NCBI GenBank assembly: GCA_951812305.1
Contig: CATOSB010000002.1
Location: 868,001-932,000 of the forward strand
Direction: 5' to 3'
Origin: an uncultured Paracoccaceae bacterium
Lineage (GTDB): Bacteria; Pseudomonadota; Alphaproteobacteria; Rhodobacterales; Rhodobacteraceae
Length of the DNA stretch: 64,000 nucleotides
A program made the translations under genes and the position numbers. Each line of letters begins with the position of its first letter. Position 1 is the stretch's first letter. The notes under the pieces were generated by a model that saw nothing but the letters and a program-made list of their open reading frames with translations, was not told the DNA's origin and did no database searches. Positions 34,938-43,685 of this stretch are shown one piece after another.

Positions 34938-35321
34938 CTATTCGGGCTGCCATGCCTCGTAATCGGCGCGTTCTTCCGGGTCGCCGCGGCGGATCGACCC
35001 CGCGGGCGCGTATGCCATTGCCGTGCCGGTCAGGTTCGCCTCATGGGGTTGTTCCCAATCCTTGTGCTTCAGAGGCGCCTTTGTCGGCGGCTCGGCGTAG
35101 GTGTGGTGCAGCCACCCGTGCCAGTCGGGGCTGACGCGGCTGGCCTCTGCCTCGCCATTAAAGATCACCCAGCGGCGTTTGCCGTCGCGGGTTTCATAAA
35201 AGACGTTGCCTTCGTCATCCTCACCGACGCGCCGTCCTTTCAGGGCCGTCCAGATCTGCGTATTCCACGTCTGGCCGTCCCACCATGTAAATGCGCGCAG
35301 AAGAGTTCTCAGAATGCCCAT
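34938..35321 (-). CDS. NADH:ubiquinone oxidoreductase NDUFA12-family subunit
   Basis: 127 aa. The region [17 protein letters not shown], then [25 protein letters not shown] is characteristic of the NDUFA12/B17.2 supernumerary subunit of complex I, present in alphaproteobacteria and mitochondria. ATG 35321 starts [11 protein letters not shown]. It is usually encoded apart from the nuo operon beside DUF2155/mlaD, as here. Confidence 0.92.
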   Translation of the reverse strand: MGILRTLLRAFTWWDGQTWNTQIWTALKGRRVGEDDEGNVFYETRDGKRRWVIFNGEAEASRVSPDWHGWLHHTYAEPPTKAPLKHKDWEQPHEANLTGTAMAYAPAGSIRRGDPEERADYEAWQPE

Positions 35322-35443
35322 CAAAGCCTCCGGTTCGATTGCGGCATCTATGCCGCAACGGGTTGCCAAGGTCCAGTGCCAGCCGCAGCCTGCCCCGCTA
35401 TGGGCGGGAAATATGACAATGACATTGTATTTCCATGAACGCT

Positions 35444-35872
35444 TCAGCTTGGCGTTATCGCCCAGCGCCTGCCAAGATCATCCAGGCCCGCCTGAATAAG
35501 TTCTTTCAGAACATCCTCGTCAATATCGGCCAGCTTATTGAGGTACAGACAGGATTTGCCGATCTTGTGTTTGCCCAGACGCGACAGGATTTCGGAAAAA
35601 TCCGCGTATCCCGGCATGATATATATCGACAAATTCGCCTTGCGTGGGCTGAAGCCAGTCGCAAGGTGGTCACCCTCTCGCCCGCTGTCGTAAATGTAGT
35701 GATACTGACCATACCCCACGATGGTCGGCCCCCACATTTGTGGTTTCCAGCCCGTGACTTCGTGGAAAATCTCGTTCAAACGCATCCCGTCCGCGCGCCG
35801 GGTCGGGTGCTCGACCGTGCGCAGGAAGTCCTCAACAGGCGCAGTATTCGCCTTGGTCTTGTTCTCTGCCAT
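35444..35872 (-). CDS. DUF1801-domain protein
   Basis: 142 aa, soluble. Patterns [39 protein letters not shown] and [16 protein letters not shown] are typical of DUF1801 (YdhG/YdeI-like fold). The role is not established. It is divergent from the zincin-like gene, with 46 bp between starts. The 122-bp gap before the NDUFA12-like gene shows no gene. Confidence 0.85.
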   Translation of the reverse strand: MAENKTKANTAPVEDFLRTVEHPTRRADGMRLNEIFHEVTGWKPQMWGPTIVGYGQYHYIYDSGREGDHLATGFSPRKANLSIYIMPGYADFSEILSRLGKHKIGKSCLYLNKLADIDEDVLKELIQAGLDDLGRRWAITPS

Positions 35873-35918
35873 GTGGGTCAACCTATCATATCGACAAGCC
35901 TGCCGCTATATCCGGCGT

Positions 35919-36329
35919 ATGGCTGACGACGTCGATTTACGGTCCGCACCGGACCTCGCCGCTTTTGAGGCGATGGTCGTCGCGGCACTTGAACTGCTGC
36001 CTGATGAGTTTCGCTCTGCGGCTGCGGATGTGGCGATCCGGGTGGAGGATTTTGCGTCTGAACAGATGCTCGCGGATATGGAAATCACCGATCCGTTGGA
36101 GCTTTCGGGACTGTACGATGGCATACCCTTGACCGAGAAATCGACAATGGATCAGCCTGATCGCCCGGATACGATCTGGTTATTCCGGCGGCCCATTTTG
36201 GCGGAATGGGCAGAAAGGGTCACCGAGCCGTTGGAGCGTTTGGTGGCGCATGTTCTGGTGCACGAGCTGGCGCATCATTTCGGCTGGTCGGATGACGATA
36301 TCGCCGCGATTGATCGCTGGTGGGAGTAG
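35919..36329 (+). CDS. Zincin-like metallopeptidase family protein
   Basis: 136 aa. The motif VHELAHHFG provides His115, Glu116 and His119 of a zinc site; the size and layout match the small MMP-TTHA0227-like family (PF06262 type). Substrate unknown. ATG 35919 chosen because the frame before it is antisense to the DUF1801 gene. Confidence 0.82.
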   Translation: MADDVDLRSAPDLAAFEAMVVAALELLPDEFRSAAADVAIRVEDFASEQMLADMEITDPLELSGLYDGIPLTEKSTMDQPDRPDTIWLFRRPILAEWAERVTEPLERLVAHVLVHELAHHFGWSDDDIAAIDRWWE

Positions 36330-36432
36330 TGCCTCCGCAGATTTGCACAGGTCTTGTGAAATCTGGAGGACGTGAATTCCGGCGGTTTCCCGGTTAAGTT
36401 GAGGATATTCATGCATTCTGGGAGGAATTGAA

Positions 36433-37362
36433 ATGACAGCCAAGTTTCCGAATATGACCCGCCGCGCGGCCCTGTCTACGGGAATCGCCGTGCCATTTGC
36501 GGTAGCGATGGCGCCGGATTTCGCGCGTGCCGCGAGCCATGCATCTGGACCGGATACTGTACACAACACAGTGCAACTCGGCGATTTTCAGCTGTCAACA
36601 CTGCTGGCCGGTACCCGTGTGGTCGAAGAACCACAGGAGATCTTTGGCAAGAACGTGACCGCGGAAGAATTTGCACAGGCCAGCGCGGCGAATTTCTTGC
36701 CCACCGACAAAACGCGGTTCTATTTCACGCCGACCGTGGTGAATACCGGGTCAGAGGTCGTGTTGTTTGACGCAGGGCTATCAGCGGGCGGAACGCTGAA
36801 CGCGCTTTCGGCGGCGGGATATGCCGCCGAAGACATCGATACGCTGATCATCACGCATATGCATGGTGACCATATCGGCGGATTGATGAATGACGGCTCC
36901 CCGACTTTCCCGAACGCGAAATACATCACAGGGCAGGCCGAATTCGACCACTGGAACGGCACTGATAACGAGCGGTTTGCCGGTAACGTAAAACCGCTGG
37001 CCGATCAGATGACATTCATCGGTGACGGCGACAGCGCCGCGTCCGGCATCACCGCCGTTGGCGCCTTTGGCCATACGCCGGGACACATGGCCTATATGAT
37101 TGAATCGAACGGGTCGCAGATATTGGTGATGGCGGACACGGCCAATCACTATGTCTGGTCGCTGGCCTATCCGGACTGGGAGGTTCGGTTTGACCGTGAC
37201 AAGGAAGCTGCGGCGGCAACGCGACGCAAGATCCTTGGCATGGTTGCGGCTGATCGCATCCCGCTGATCGGCTATCACATGCCCTTCCCGGGGATGGGAT
37301 ATGTCGAGGCCGTTGGCGATGGTTTCCGTTATGTGCCAGTGAGTTACCAGCTGTCGCTGTGA
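36433..37362 (+). CDS. Tat-exported metallo-beta-lactamase-fold hydrolase
   Basis: 309 aa. A twin-arginine signal (MTRRAALSTG, cleavage near ARA-AS) directs it to the periplasm. The MBL motif THMHGDHIGG (141-150) binds metal, with later FGHTPGHMAY, MADTANH and IGYHMPFPG as further ligands. Good ribosome binding site GGGAGGAATTGAA. Substrate unknown; relatives are annotated as quorum-quenching lactonase-like or general hydrolases. Confidence 0.87.
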   Translation: MTAKFPNMTRRAALSTGIAVPFAVAMAPDFARAASHASGPDTVHNTVQLGDFQLSTLLAGTRVVEEPQEIFGKNVTAEEFAQASAANFLPTDKTRFYFTPTVVNTGSEVVLFDAGLSAGGTLNALSAAGYAAEDIDTLIITHMHGDHIGGLMNDGSPTFPNAKYITGQAEFDHWNGTDNERFAGNVKPLADQMTFIGDGDSAASGITAVGAFGHTPGHMAYMIESNGSQILVMADTANHYVWSLAYPDWEVRFDRDKEAAAATRRKILGMVAADRIPLIGYHMPFPGMGYVEAVGDGFRYVPVSYQLSL

Positions 37363-37424
37363 CTTGGCGTCAACTGACCTGACCAAGGGTTGACCGGCAC
37401 GGAAGGCTGGTCAATCTTTGCGCG

Positions 37425-38042
37425 ATGTCGAGCGGGAATTCATTGACTGGTGGCGCGTGGGTCGCTGCGGGGCTGGTGGCAACGCTGGCCGTCGTGACGA
37501 TGGTTGTGCAGACAGTCGTCGATATGGGCGAAGGCAAAACGCTGCCGGGCGCCGTCTGGCATCAGGTACGGTATTTCACCAATCTGAGCGTGATCCTGAC
37601 TGGCGCATTATTCGGCCTAAGCTTCGTTGCGCGGCGATGGGTCGGCGGATCCTGGCCGTCCGCCGCGATGGTCCTGATGGTGATGGTGGCCGTCGTTTAC
37701 CACGCGCTTTTGGCCGCGACCCATCACCCAGAAGGGCTGGATGTGCTGGTCAATATTTCTCAACACACGGCGCTGCCGCTTTTGGTTGTGGTCGTCTGGT
37801 ATTTCTTTGTTCCGAAAACCGGTCTTGGATTTGCGACACCTATGATCTGGATTGTTTTTCCGGTCGCTTACGCGATTTATGCGATTGTGCGCGGGCTTTT
37901 GGATGGCAAATTTCCGTATTTCTTTCTCGATCCGGAAAAGAGCGGCTGGCTTGGTGTTCTGGGTTACGTCGCGGGGATCGCGGTTGTGTATTATGCCATC
38001 AGTGCCGTGTTTATATGGGTGGCGCGGCGGTCGCCAATTTAG
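37425..38042 (+). CDS. Pr6Pr-family integral membrane protein
   Basis: 205 aa with about six membrane segments. Features such as WHQVRYFTNLSVILTG, LLAATHHPEGLDVLVNISQHTALPLLV and FPVAYAIYAIVRGLLDGKFPYFF are typical for the Pr6Pr / FAR-17a-AIG1-like family. The function in bacteria is not known. ATG 37425 (MSSGNSL) is 59 bp after the MBL-fold gene. Confidence 0.85.
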   Translation: MSSGNSLTGGAWVAAGLVATLAVVTMVVQTVVDMGEGKTLPGAVWHQVRYFTNLSVILTGALFGLSFVARRWVGGSWPSAAMVLMVMVAVVYHALLAATHHPEGLDVLVNISQHTALPLLVVVVWYFFVPKTGLGFATPMIWIVFPVAYAIYAIVRGLLDGKFPYFFLDPEKSGWLGVLGYVAGIAVVYYAISAVFIWVARRSPI

Positions 38043-38534
38043 ATGGGCGTTTTGCGCCATTTAACCGGTTTCGGTCTGAATCGAGCGTAAATCGCCAAAG
38101 AGACCTCGGCAAAACGACCGCCTTAGCGAAACGACAGGGCAGCGACCGACCTGGAGGGCGCCTCGAACGGCTGGAATCTGTGACGCGGTGGCGACCAAAT
38201 ACTGGCGTTCAAGCATTTGATAACGTTGCAGAAGCGCCCCTCTGGGGGAGGTCGGTCGCTGCCCGAGACAAGCTCGGGCAGGCAAGGCGGTTTGTGGTCG
38301 CGAGAACCGGAAGTGGAGGCGAATGGCGGGAGGTGCGGGTTTTGCAGAGGCCTCCTAAAGTGAAAGGCCCTTGGGAGAGCCCGGTCAAACGCATTTCGAA
38401 ACGCGTAATCAAGCGGTTTTGAAATCACGTTCATCATGTCGCTATGATCCGGCTGGAACCGCCTGTTGTCCGCCTAAGACCAAGTCCAACAGCCCTCCAC
38501 TTACAATCCAGCCAATCAACAGGAGACGGGGCAG
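38043..38534. other. Intergenic region, no gene, long inverted repeat
   Basis: The 492-bp gap between convergent genes holds a perfect 16-bp inverted repeat, GGGCAGCGACCGACCT at 38137-38152 and its complement at 38249-38264. The arms extend imperfectly outward (CCGCCTT near 38119 and AAGGCGG near 38285) and inward. Open frames crossing it are low-complexity antisense or random. It may be a MITE-like element or a structured RNA; no T run marks it as a simple terminator. Confidence 0.6.
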
Positions 38535-40193
38535 CTATTGTTTATCCCGCCAGCGATTCACAATCGGATAGCGCCGGTCGAGCCAGAACGCTCGCGGTGT
38601 CAGGCGCGCACCGGGCGCGGACTGAAAGCGTTTGTATTCGCTGATGTAGATCAAATGTTCGACACGCTTGACCATGGCGCGATCAAACCCTTGAGCGACA
38701 AGATCGGCAACGCTTTCCTCGCAATCGACGAGCCCTTCAAGAATCGGGTCGAGAATTTCATAAGGCGGCAGGCTGTCATCGTCGCGCTGGTCGTGTTTCA
38801 ATTCCGCTGTCGGCGGCTTGTCGATCACGCGCTCTGGAATGACCTCGCCTGCGGGGGCCATCATCCAGCTTCTGTGATTGGCGTTGCGCCAGCGGCATGT
38901 TTCGAACACGCGCGTTTTATACAGGTCTTTCAGTGGGTTATACCCGCCCGACATATCGCCATAGATGGTGGCATACCCCACAGCGACCTCAGACTTGTTG
39001 CCGGTTGTCAAAAGCATTTCGCCGAATTTGTTGCTGAGCGCCATCAGCAGCACGCCGCGCAAGCGGGACTGGATGTTTTCTTCCGTGACATCCGGCGTGG
39101 TGCCCTCGAACAGCTCCGCCAGCGCCTGCGTCACCGCCGCGCGGGACCCGGAAATCGGCACATTGTCCAACCTGCACCCGAGCGCCTTAGCGACCGCCGC
39201 CGCATCTTCAAGTGACTCGTCAGAGGTATATTCCGAGGGCAGCATGACGCCGCGCACATTTTCCGGCCCCAGCGCATCGGCGGCGATTGTCGCGACCAGC
39301 GCGGAATCAACACCGCCGGACAGCCCCAAAAGCGCTTTCTTGAACCCTGTTTTGCGGAAGTAGTCGCGCAGGGATTCGACCATGACGCGGTAGTCTTGCT
39401 CCCACGCGTCAGGATGCACGGCGCGTTCTTCCGGCTGGATGGTCCAGCCGGTCTCACCACGTTTCAGCTCTACCGCGACGATCTCTTCGTCAAAAACGGG
39501 CATAAGGAACGCCAAATCACCGCCGGGGTTCAGCCCGAAAGTGCCACCGTCGAACACCTGATCGTCCTGCCCGCCGACCATGTTGAGATAAATCAGCGGC
39601 AAACCGGTCTCGACCACGCGGGCCACCATATTGTTCACCCGCACGTTCAGTTTGTCGCGGAAATAGGGCGAGCCGTTGGGCACCAGCAGAAACTCGGCAC
39701 CGGATTCGGCCAGCGTTTCAGCCACATCCGGGTGCCAGGCGTCTTCACAAATCGGAGAGCCGATGCGCGTGTTGCCAACGGCATATGGCCCGCCGAGTGG
39801 ACCCGCATCGAAGATGCGCACCTCGTCAAAGACGGTTTCATTGGGCAGTTCGTGCTTCAGAACCCGGCTGACGACGTGCCCACCCCGGCAGATGTGGTAA
39901 GCGTTGAAAAGCTTGCCGTCTTCGGCCCACGGGCCACCAATGGCGATGGCCGGTCCGTCGGCGGTGCGCTGCGCAAGATCCTCGATTGCGTCAATGGCAG
40001 CCTGATGAAACACAGGCTTCATCACCAGATCCTGCGTGTTGTAACCGGTGATGAACATCTCGGTCAGCGCGACCAGATCGGCCCCATCCTCGCGCCCTTT
40101 TTCCCAAGCGGCGAAAGCTTTTTCGGCATTGCCCGCAATGTCGCCCACGGTCGGGTTCAACTGGGCTAGGGTCAGGCGGAAGGTGTCGGCCAT
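38535..40193 (-). CDS. nadE: Glutamine-hydrolysing NAD+ synthase
   Basis: 552 aa. An N-terminal nitrilase-type amidase domain with the triad Glu45 (ALTEMFITG), Lys113 (LKHELPNET) and Cys149 (GSPICEDAWHP) supplies ammonia from glutamine. The C-terminal NAD synthetase domain has the ATP P-loop LLGLSGGVDSALVATIAADA (about 282-301) and TTGNKSEVAVGYATIYGDM. Last step of NAD synthesis. ATG 40193 preferred over GTG 40202. Divergent from the MORN gene. Confidence 0.95.
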   Translation of the reverse strand: MADTFRLTLAQLNPTVGDIAGNAEKAFAAWEKGREDGADLVALTEMFITGYNTQDLVMKPVFHQAAIDAIEDLAQRTADGPAIAIGGPWAEDGKLFNAYHICRGGHVVSRVLKHELPNETVFDEVRIFDAGPLGGPYAVGNTRIGSPICEDAWHPDVAETLAESGAEFLLVPNGSPYFRDKLNVRVNNMVARVVETGLPLIYLNMVGGQDDQVFDGGTFGLNPGGDLAFLMPVFDEEIVAVELKRGETGWTIQPEERAVHPDAWEQDYRVMVESLRDYFRKTGFKKALLGLSGGVDSALVATIAADALGPENVRGVMLPSEYTSDESLEDAAAVAKALGCRLDNVPISGSRAAVTQALAELFEGTTPDVTEENIQSRLRGVLLMALSNKFGEMLLTTGNKSEVAVGYATIYGDMSGGYNPLKDLYKTRVFETCRWRNANHRSWMMAPAGEVIPERVIDKPPTAELKHDQRDDDSLPPYEILDPILEGLVDCEESVADLVAQGFDRAMVKRVEHLIYISEYKRFQSAPGARLTPRAFWLDRRYPIVNRWRDKQ

Positions 40194-40286
40194 CTGAGCC
40201 ACCTCAATTCACTCTCGGGCGTCATATCAACTGTACGTGCCCGGTAAAGGCAAGCCGAGCTAAAAACAATTGTCTCTCTTGGTGCA

Positions 40287-40345
40287 CTTATCTAGGATCG
40301 TTTCGGGAATGGGTGCGGGGCACCCAAAGCTGCTAATTAGATAAG
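40287..40345 (+). promoter_or_regulatory. Leader stem-loop covering part of the MORN gene ribosome binding site
   Basis: Outer stem CTTATCTA (40287-40294) with TAGATAAG (40338-40345); inside is a second stem GGGTGC / GCACCC (40311-40316 and 40320-40325). The Shine-Dalgarno AAGAGG is 40343-40348, so its first three bases are in the outer stem. The GTG start is at 40356. Such a fold could limit translation until opened by temperature, a protein or a ligand. Read from sequence only. Confidence 0.45.
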
Positions 40346-40355
40346 AGGCAATCTC

Positions 40356-41780
40356 GTGCAGAGAATACCGTTCGTACTTCCATTGCTGTTCTCGCTGACG
40401 ATGGGCGCCACTGCGTTGGCCCAATCGGGCGGCGAAGTCGTTCTGAAGCAATACGAGGACGGCGGGGTTTACGAAGGCACGTTCAAGGACGGCAAACAGC
40501 ATGGCATCGGCACCTATCGTTTGCCCAACGGGTACGAATACACCGGTGCCTGGGTCGATGGTGAGATCAAGGGGCAAGGCGTTGCGCGCTTTCCCAACGG
40601 GTCGGTCTATGAGGGCGCTTTTGCGCTTGGCAAACCGGAAGGGTTCGGAAAGATCACCTTCGCCGATGGCGGCATCTATGAAGGCGACTGGATTGACGGC
40701 AAGATCAACGGCGCAGGGGCTGCGGTTTACGCCAATGGTGTGAAATACGAAGGCGAGTTCCGCAACGCCATGCATCACGGGCTTGGCCGGATGGAAAGCC
40801 CCAACGGCTATATCTACGAGGGTGCGTGGCTGGACGGCGTCAAAGAGGGCAAGGGCAAAATCACCTATCCCGATGGCGCAGTTTACGATGGCGACCTTGT
40901 GCGCGGACAGCGTGAAGGCACGGGCACGCTGACCATGCCCGACGGCCTGATCTATGAGGGCGCCTGGGCTGCTGGGCAAATCAACGGCACCGGGCGTCTG
41001 ACCCAGCCCAATGGCGACATATACGAAGGCGAGCTGGTCAATGGCGAGCGTCAGGGCAATGGCAAAGTGACCTATGCCAATGGCGACGTCTATGAAGGCC
41101 AGTTCCTGAATGATCGCCGCCACGGCACCGGCGCGTTTCGCGGCAATGACGGATATGCCTATGACGGCGAATGGGTCGCAGGCCGGATCGAAGGCGTGGG
41201 CAAAGTCACGTACCCGGATGGATCCGTCTATGAAGGTGAGTTCCGTCAGGATCTGGCGGAAGGTCAGGGCAAGATCGTTTACCCCGATGGTTCAAGTTAC
41301 GAAGGCGGCTGGCTCGCCGGCGTGATCGAAGGCACCGGCACCGCCCGCTATGCCAACGGTCTGGTCTATGAAGGCCAGTTCAAGAACGCGCAGAACCACG
41401 GCATAGGTACGATGACATTCACCGATGGCTACACCTATCAGGGTGAATGGGCAGAAGGGCAGCGGTCTGGTCAGGGCAAAGCGATTTACGCCGACGGGAC
41501 GGTCTATGAGGGCCAGTTCCTGAGTGGTCAGCGACATGGTCAGGGCACAATCGTGATGCCGGACGGATTTGCCTATACCGGGTCATGGATCGATGGCGAA
41601 ATCGACGGTCAGGGGCGCGCAACCTATGCCAATGGCGATGTCTATGAGGGCATGTTCGTCAAAGGCAAGCGGCAGGGTGAAGGAACGATCACCTATGCCG
41701 GCGGACAGCGCGCCAAGGGCAACTGGAAAGATGGCGTTCTGGATGAGGATTCCGCTGAGATTTCCGATGGGAACAACTAA
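40356..41780 (+). CDS. Exported MORN-repeat protein (about 18 repeats)
   Basis: 474 aa, GTG start. Signal peptide (cleavage near ALA-QS), then about 18 MORN repeats of 23 residues from residue 38 to 458, each with the core YEG-x-W/F-x3-G-x3-G-x-G, and a degenerate last repeat (AKGNWKDG). MORN proteins form extended beta-hairpin rods that act as scaffolds or membrane-associated stalks. The repeats are uniform in length, without insertions. Periplasmic or surface location is inferred from the signal peptide. Partner unknown. Confidence 0.88.
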   Translation: MQRIPFVLPLLFSLTMGATALAQSGGEVVLKQYEDGGVYEGTFKDGKQHGIGTYRLPNGYEYTGAWVDGEIKGQGVARFPNGSVYEGAFALGKPEGFGKITFADGGIYEGDWIDGKINGAGAAVYANGVKYEGEFRNAMHHGLGRMESPNGYIYEGAWLDGVKEGKGKITYPDGAVYDGDLVRGQREGTGTLTMPDGLIYEGAWAAGQINGTGRLTQPNGDIYEGELVNGERQGNGKVTYANGDVYEGQFLNDRRHGTGAFRGNDGYAYDGEWVAGRIEGVGKVTYPDGSVYEGEFRQDLAEGQGKIVYPDGSSYEGGWLAGVIEGTGTARYANGLVYEGQFKNAQNHGIGTMTFTDGYTYQGEWAEGQRSGQGKAIYADGTVYEGQFLSGQRHGQGTIVMPDGFAYTGSWIDGEIDGQGRATYANGDVYEGMFVKGKRQGEGTITYAGGQRAKGNWKDGVLDEDSAEISDGNN

Positions 41781-41845
41781 TTGATGTCGAATTTCACATT
41801 CGTGAAATCCGACTGATGCGAGGGGGCTGTCTGCCCCATCGCGCT

Positions 41846-41874
41846 CCCCCGAAAGTATTTCTGGCCAGATGAAG
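41846..41874 (+). repeat. Short interspersed motif ending GGCCAGATGAAG, copy 2
   Basis: CCCCCGAAAGTATTT then CTGGCCAGATGAAG, matching copy 1 at 32578-32605. It lies in the 165-bp gap between the MORN gene and hyi, following a small ATTTCAC / GTGAAAT hairpin (41791-41808). Confidence 0.55.
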
Positions 41875-41945
41875 CGAGCCTGCTTGTGCTTTGGTGTGAA
41901 TTGCATGTCTAAACAGTTTGAGCTTTGGACCTTGTTGAGTGAATC

Positions 41946-42707
41946 ATGCCCAAATTTGCGGCCAACCTGACATTTCTGTTCAAGGAACTGCCATTTCTTG
42001 AGCGGTTCGAGGCGGCGGCGCATGCCGGATTTGAAGGTGTGGAAGTTCTGTTTCCCTATGACGATCCGGCAAGCGAAATCCTAATGCGTCTGAATGGTAC
42101 AGGATTGCCGATGGTTCTGTTCAACGCGCCACCGCCGAACTGGACCGGCGGCGCGCGCGGTTTTGCGGCTGTCCCGGGGGGCGAGGAACGGTTTCGCAGC
42201 GATTTTCGCCGGGCTTTGCGATTTGCCGGTCGGCTTGGTCCGTTGCACATCCATATCATGGCCGGCGAGGCCAACGGGACCAGTGCCCGCGAAACCTTCA
42301 TCCGAAACCTAAAATGGGCGGCGGATTTTGCACCCAGGCAAAGCCTGACGATTGAGCCGCTCAACCAGACAGACATGCCGGGGTATTTTCTGTCGGATTA
42401 CGGGTTGGCCGCGGAGATCATCGAGGAAGTCGGCAGGCCCAATTTGGCGCTGCAATACGATGCTTACCACGCCCAGATGATTCACGGTGACGCGATGGGT
42501 ATGTGGGAGAAACACGGTGCAATCTCGCACCACATTCAGGTGGGAAGCGTACCTGGACGCCATGAGCCGATGGGAAGCGCGGTAGACTTTCCGGCGCTTT
42601 TCGCAGCGATTGATGAAAGCGGCTATGCCGGGTTCGTCAGCGGCGAATATAACCCAAGCGGGCGAACGGAGGAGAGCCTTGGCTGGATGCAGGGAGAGTT
42701 TTCATGA
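41946..42707 (+). CDS. hyi: Hydroxypyruvate isomerase
   Basis: 253 aa TIM-barrel. It interconverts hydroxypyruvate and tartronate semialdehyde in glyoxylate metabolism. Typical features: KFAANLTFLFKELPFLERF at the N-terminus, FEGVEVLFPYD, VLFNAPPPNW, LTIEPLNQTDMPGYFL (metal-ligand Glu), LQYDAYHAQ (Asp, His) and the C-terminal GEYNPSGRTEESLGWM. The stop overlaps the next start (ATGA at 42704), coupling it to an SDR protein. Confidence 0.92.
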   Translation: MPKFAANLTFLFKELPFLERFEAAAHAGFEGVEVLFPYDDPASEILMRLNGTGLPMVLFNAPPPNWTGGARGFAAVPGGEERFRSDFRRALRFAGRLGPLHIHIMAGEANGTSARETFIRNLKWAADFAPRQSLTIEPLNQTDMPGYFLSDYGLAAEIIEEVGRPNLALQYDAYHAQMIHGDAMGMWEKHGAISHHIQVGSVPGRHEPMGSAVDFPALFAAIDESGYAGFVSGEYNPSGRTEESLGWMQGEFS

Positions 42708-43405
42708 AGCCAATTGCGGTAATTATTGGGGTCGGTGACGGGCTGTCGGCGTCGTTGGCGCGGGCGTTGGCGCCAGGTTATGATCTCGTATTGGCAGCGC
42801 GCAGCACTGCGAAGTCCGGGCGCTTGGCCAAAGAGTTAGGCGCGCAGGCGGTGGAAATGGATGCCAGCGATCCGGCAGCTATGGCGGCGTTGTTTGACGG
42901 GCTGGCAGAGGCGCCGCGTGTTGCGATCTATAACCCCTCGGCGCGGGTACGCGGGCCACTTGTCGATCTGGACCCCGAGAGTGTGCGCAAAGCCGTTGAG
43001 GTGACGGCCTATGGTGCCTTTCTCATGGGTCAGGCGGCGGCGCGACGGATGCTGGAAAGCAAACCGGTGGATGGCAAGCGCGGCACGCTCCTGTTCACCG
43101 GCGCGTCCGCGGGGGTGAAGGGCTTTCCACGCTCAGCCAGTTTCGCGATGGGAAAGTTCGCACAGCGCGGTCTTGCACAGTCGATGGCACGCGAACTGCA
43201 CCCCGAGGGAATACATGTCGCATGGGTCAACATTGATGGCGGCATTCGCAATCCAAGCCGGTCCGAGCGGAAGGACGCAGCCGACAACCCGGATTCGATG
43301 CTGGACCCGGATGCGATCGCGCGTGCCTATATGCAGTTGATTGAGCAGGATCGCAGCGCTTGGTCGAACGAACTTACGCTCCGACCTTGGGTGGAGCGGT
43401 TTTGA
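42704..43405 (+). CDS. Short-chain dehydrogenase-like protein lacking the catalytic Tyr
   Basis: 233 aa Rossmann protein. The cofactor loop reads IIGVGDGLSASLARALA in place of the usual TGxxxGxG. The Ser of the SDR triad is present (LLFTGASAG), but the YxxxK motif reads FAMGK, with Phe for the catalytic Tyr. I recall a subfamily with this change, often annotated simply as SDR, so reductase activity should not be assumed. It is translationally coupled to hyi. Confidence 0.82.
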   Translation: MKPIAVIIGVGDGLSASLARALAPGYDLVLAARSTAKSGRLAKELGAQAVEMDASDPAAMAALFDGLAEAPRVAIYNPSARVRGPLVDLDPESVRKAVEVTAYGAFLMGQAAARRMLESKPVDGKRGTLLFTGASAGVKGFPRSASFAMGKFAQRGLAQSMARELHPEGIHVAWVNIDGGIRNPSRSERKDAADNPDSMLDPDAIARAYMQLIEQDRSAWSNELTLRPWVERF

Positions 43406-43457
43406 GGGTGAGCTGGTTGGGTCGATTGGCCAGAATCGGACGTTCAACAACATTGCC
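43406..43457. other. Short gap before repeat copy C, nothing seen
   Basis: With repeat copy C this makes up the 280-bp gap between the SDR-like gene and the convergent dehydrogenase gene. No terminator with a T run, RNA gene or frame with a ribosome binding site is visible. Confidence 0.4.
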
Positions 43458-43661
43458 GCGAAGACGCGCATCGATGGGCCGTGGCACGGCGAACCAACGT
43501 TTGTCGTTGCCACTTAATCCCGAGAAATCCGTACTAATTCAATACGTAGCGAAGCCCTCAACAAATCGCCGGGCCAGGGGACGGCCCGTCGATGCGCGGC
43601 GGCCCGAGGGGCCTTGATTCCGCGCGAGGGGCGCAAACCTTCGACGTCCTCTTCAGGCCAA
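43458..43661. repeat. Intergenic palindromic repeat, copy C (two parts)
   Basis: 43565-43661 matches copies A, B and D (GGGCCAGGGGACGGCCCG, CCTTGATTCCGCGCGAGG, then CTCTTCAGGCCAA). 43458-43480 (GCGAAGACGCGCATCGATGG) matches the distal part of copy D in reverse, with about 85 bp of unrelated sequence between. It fills most of the 280-bp gap between convergent genes. Confidence 0.6.
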
Positions 43662-43685
43662 CAGCGACCGAACCCTGCTCGCCCA

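Noticed and set aside
37418..38422. 334-aa plus-strand frame running past the Pr6Pr gene
   Set aside because: Shifted frame over a clear membrane protein gene; its extension covers the inverted repeat region only by lack of stops.
40260..41123. 287-aa minus-strand frame rich in repeats
   Set aside because: It is the antisense image of the MORN repeats, whose plus-strand coding is certain.
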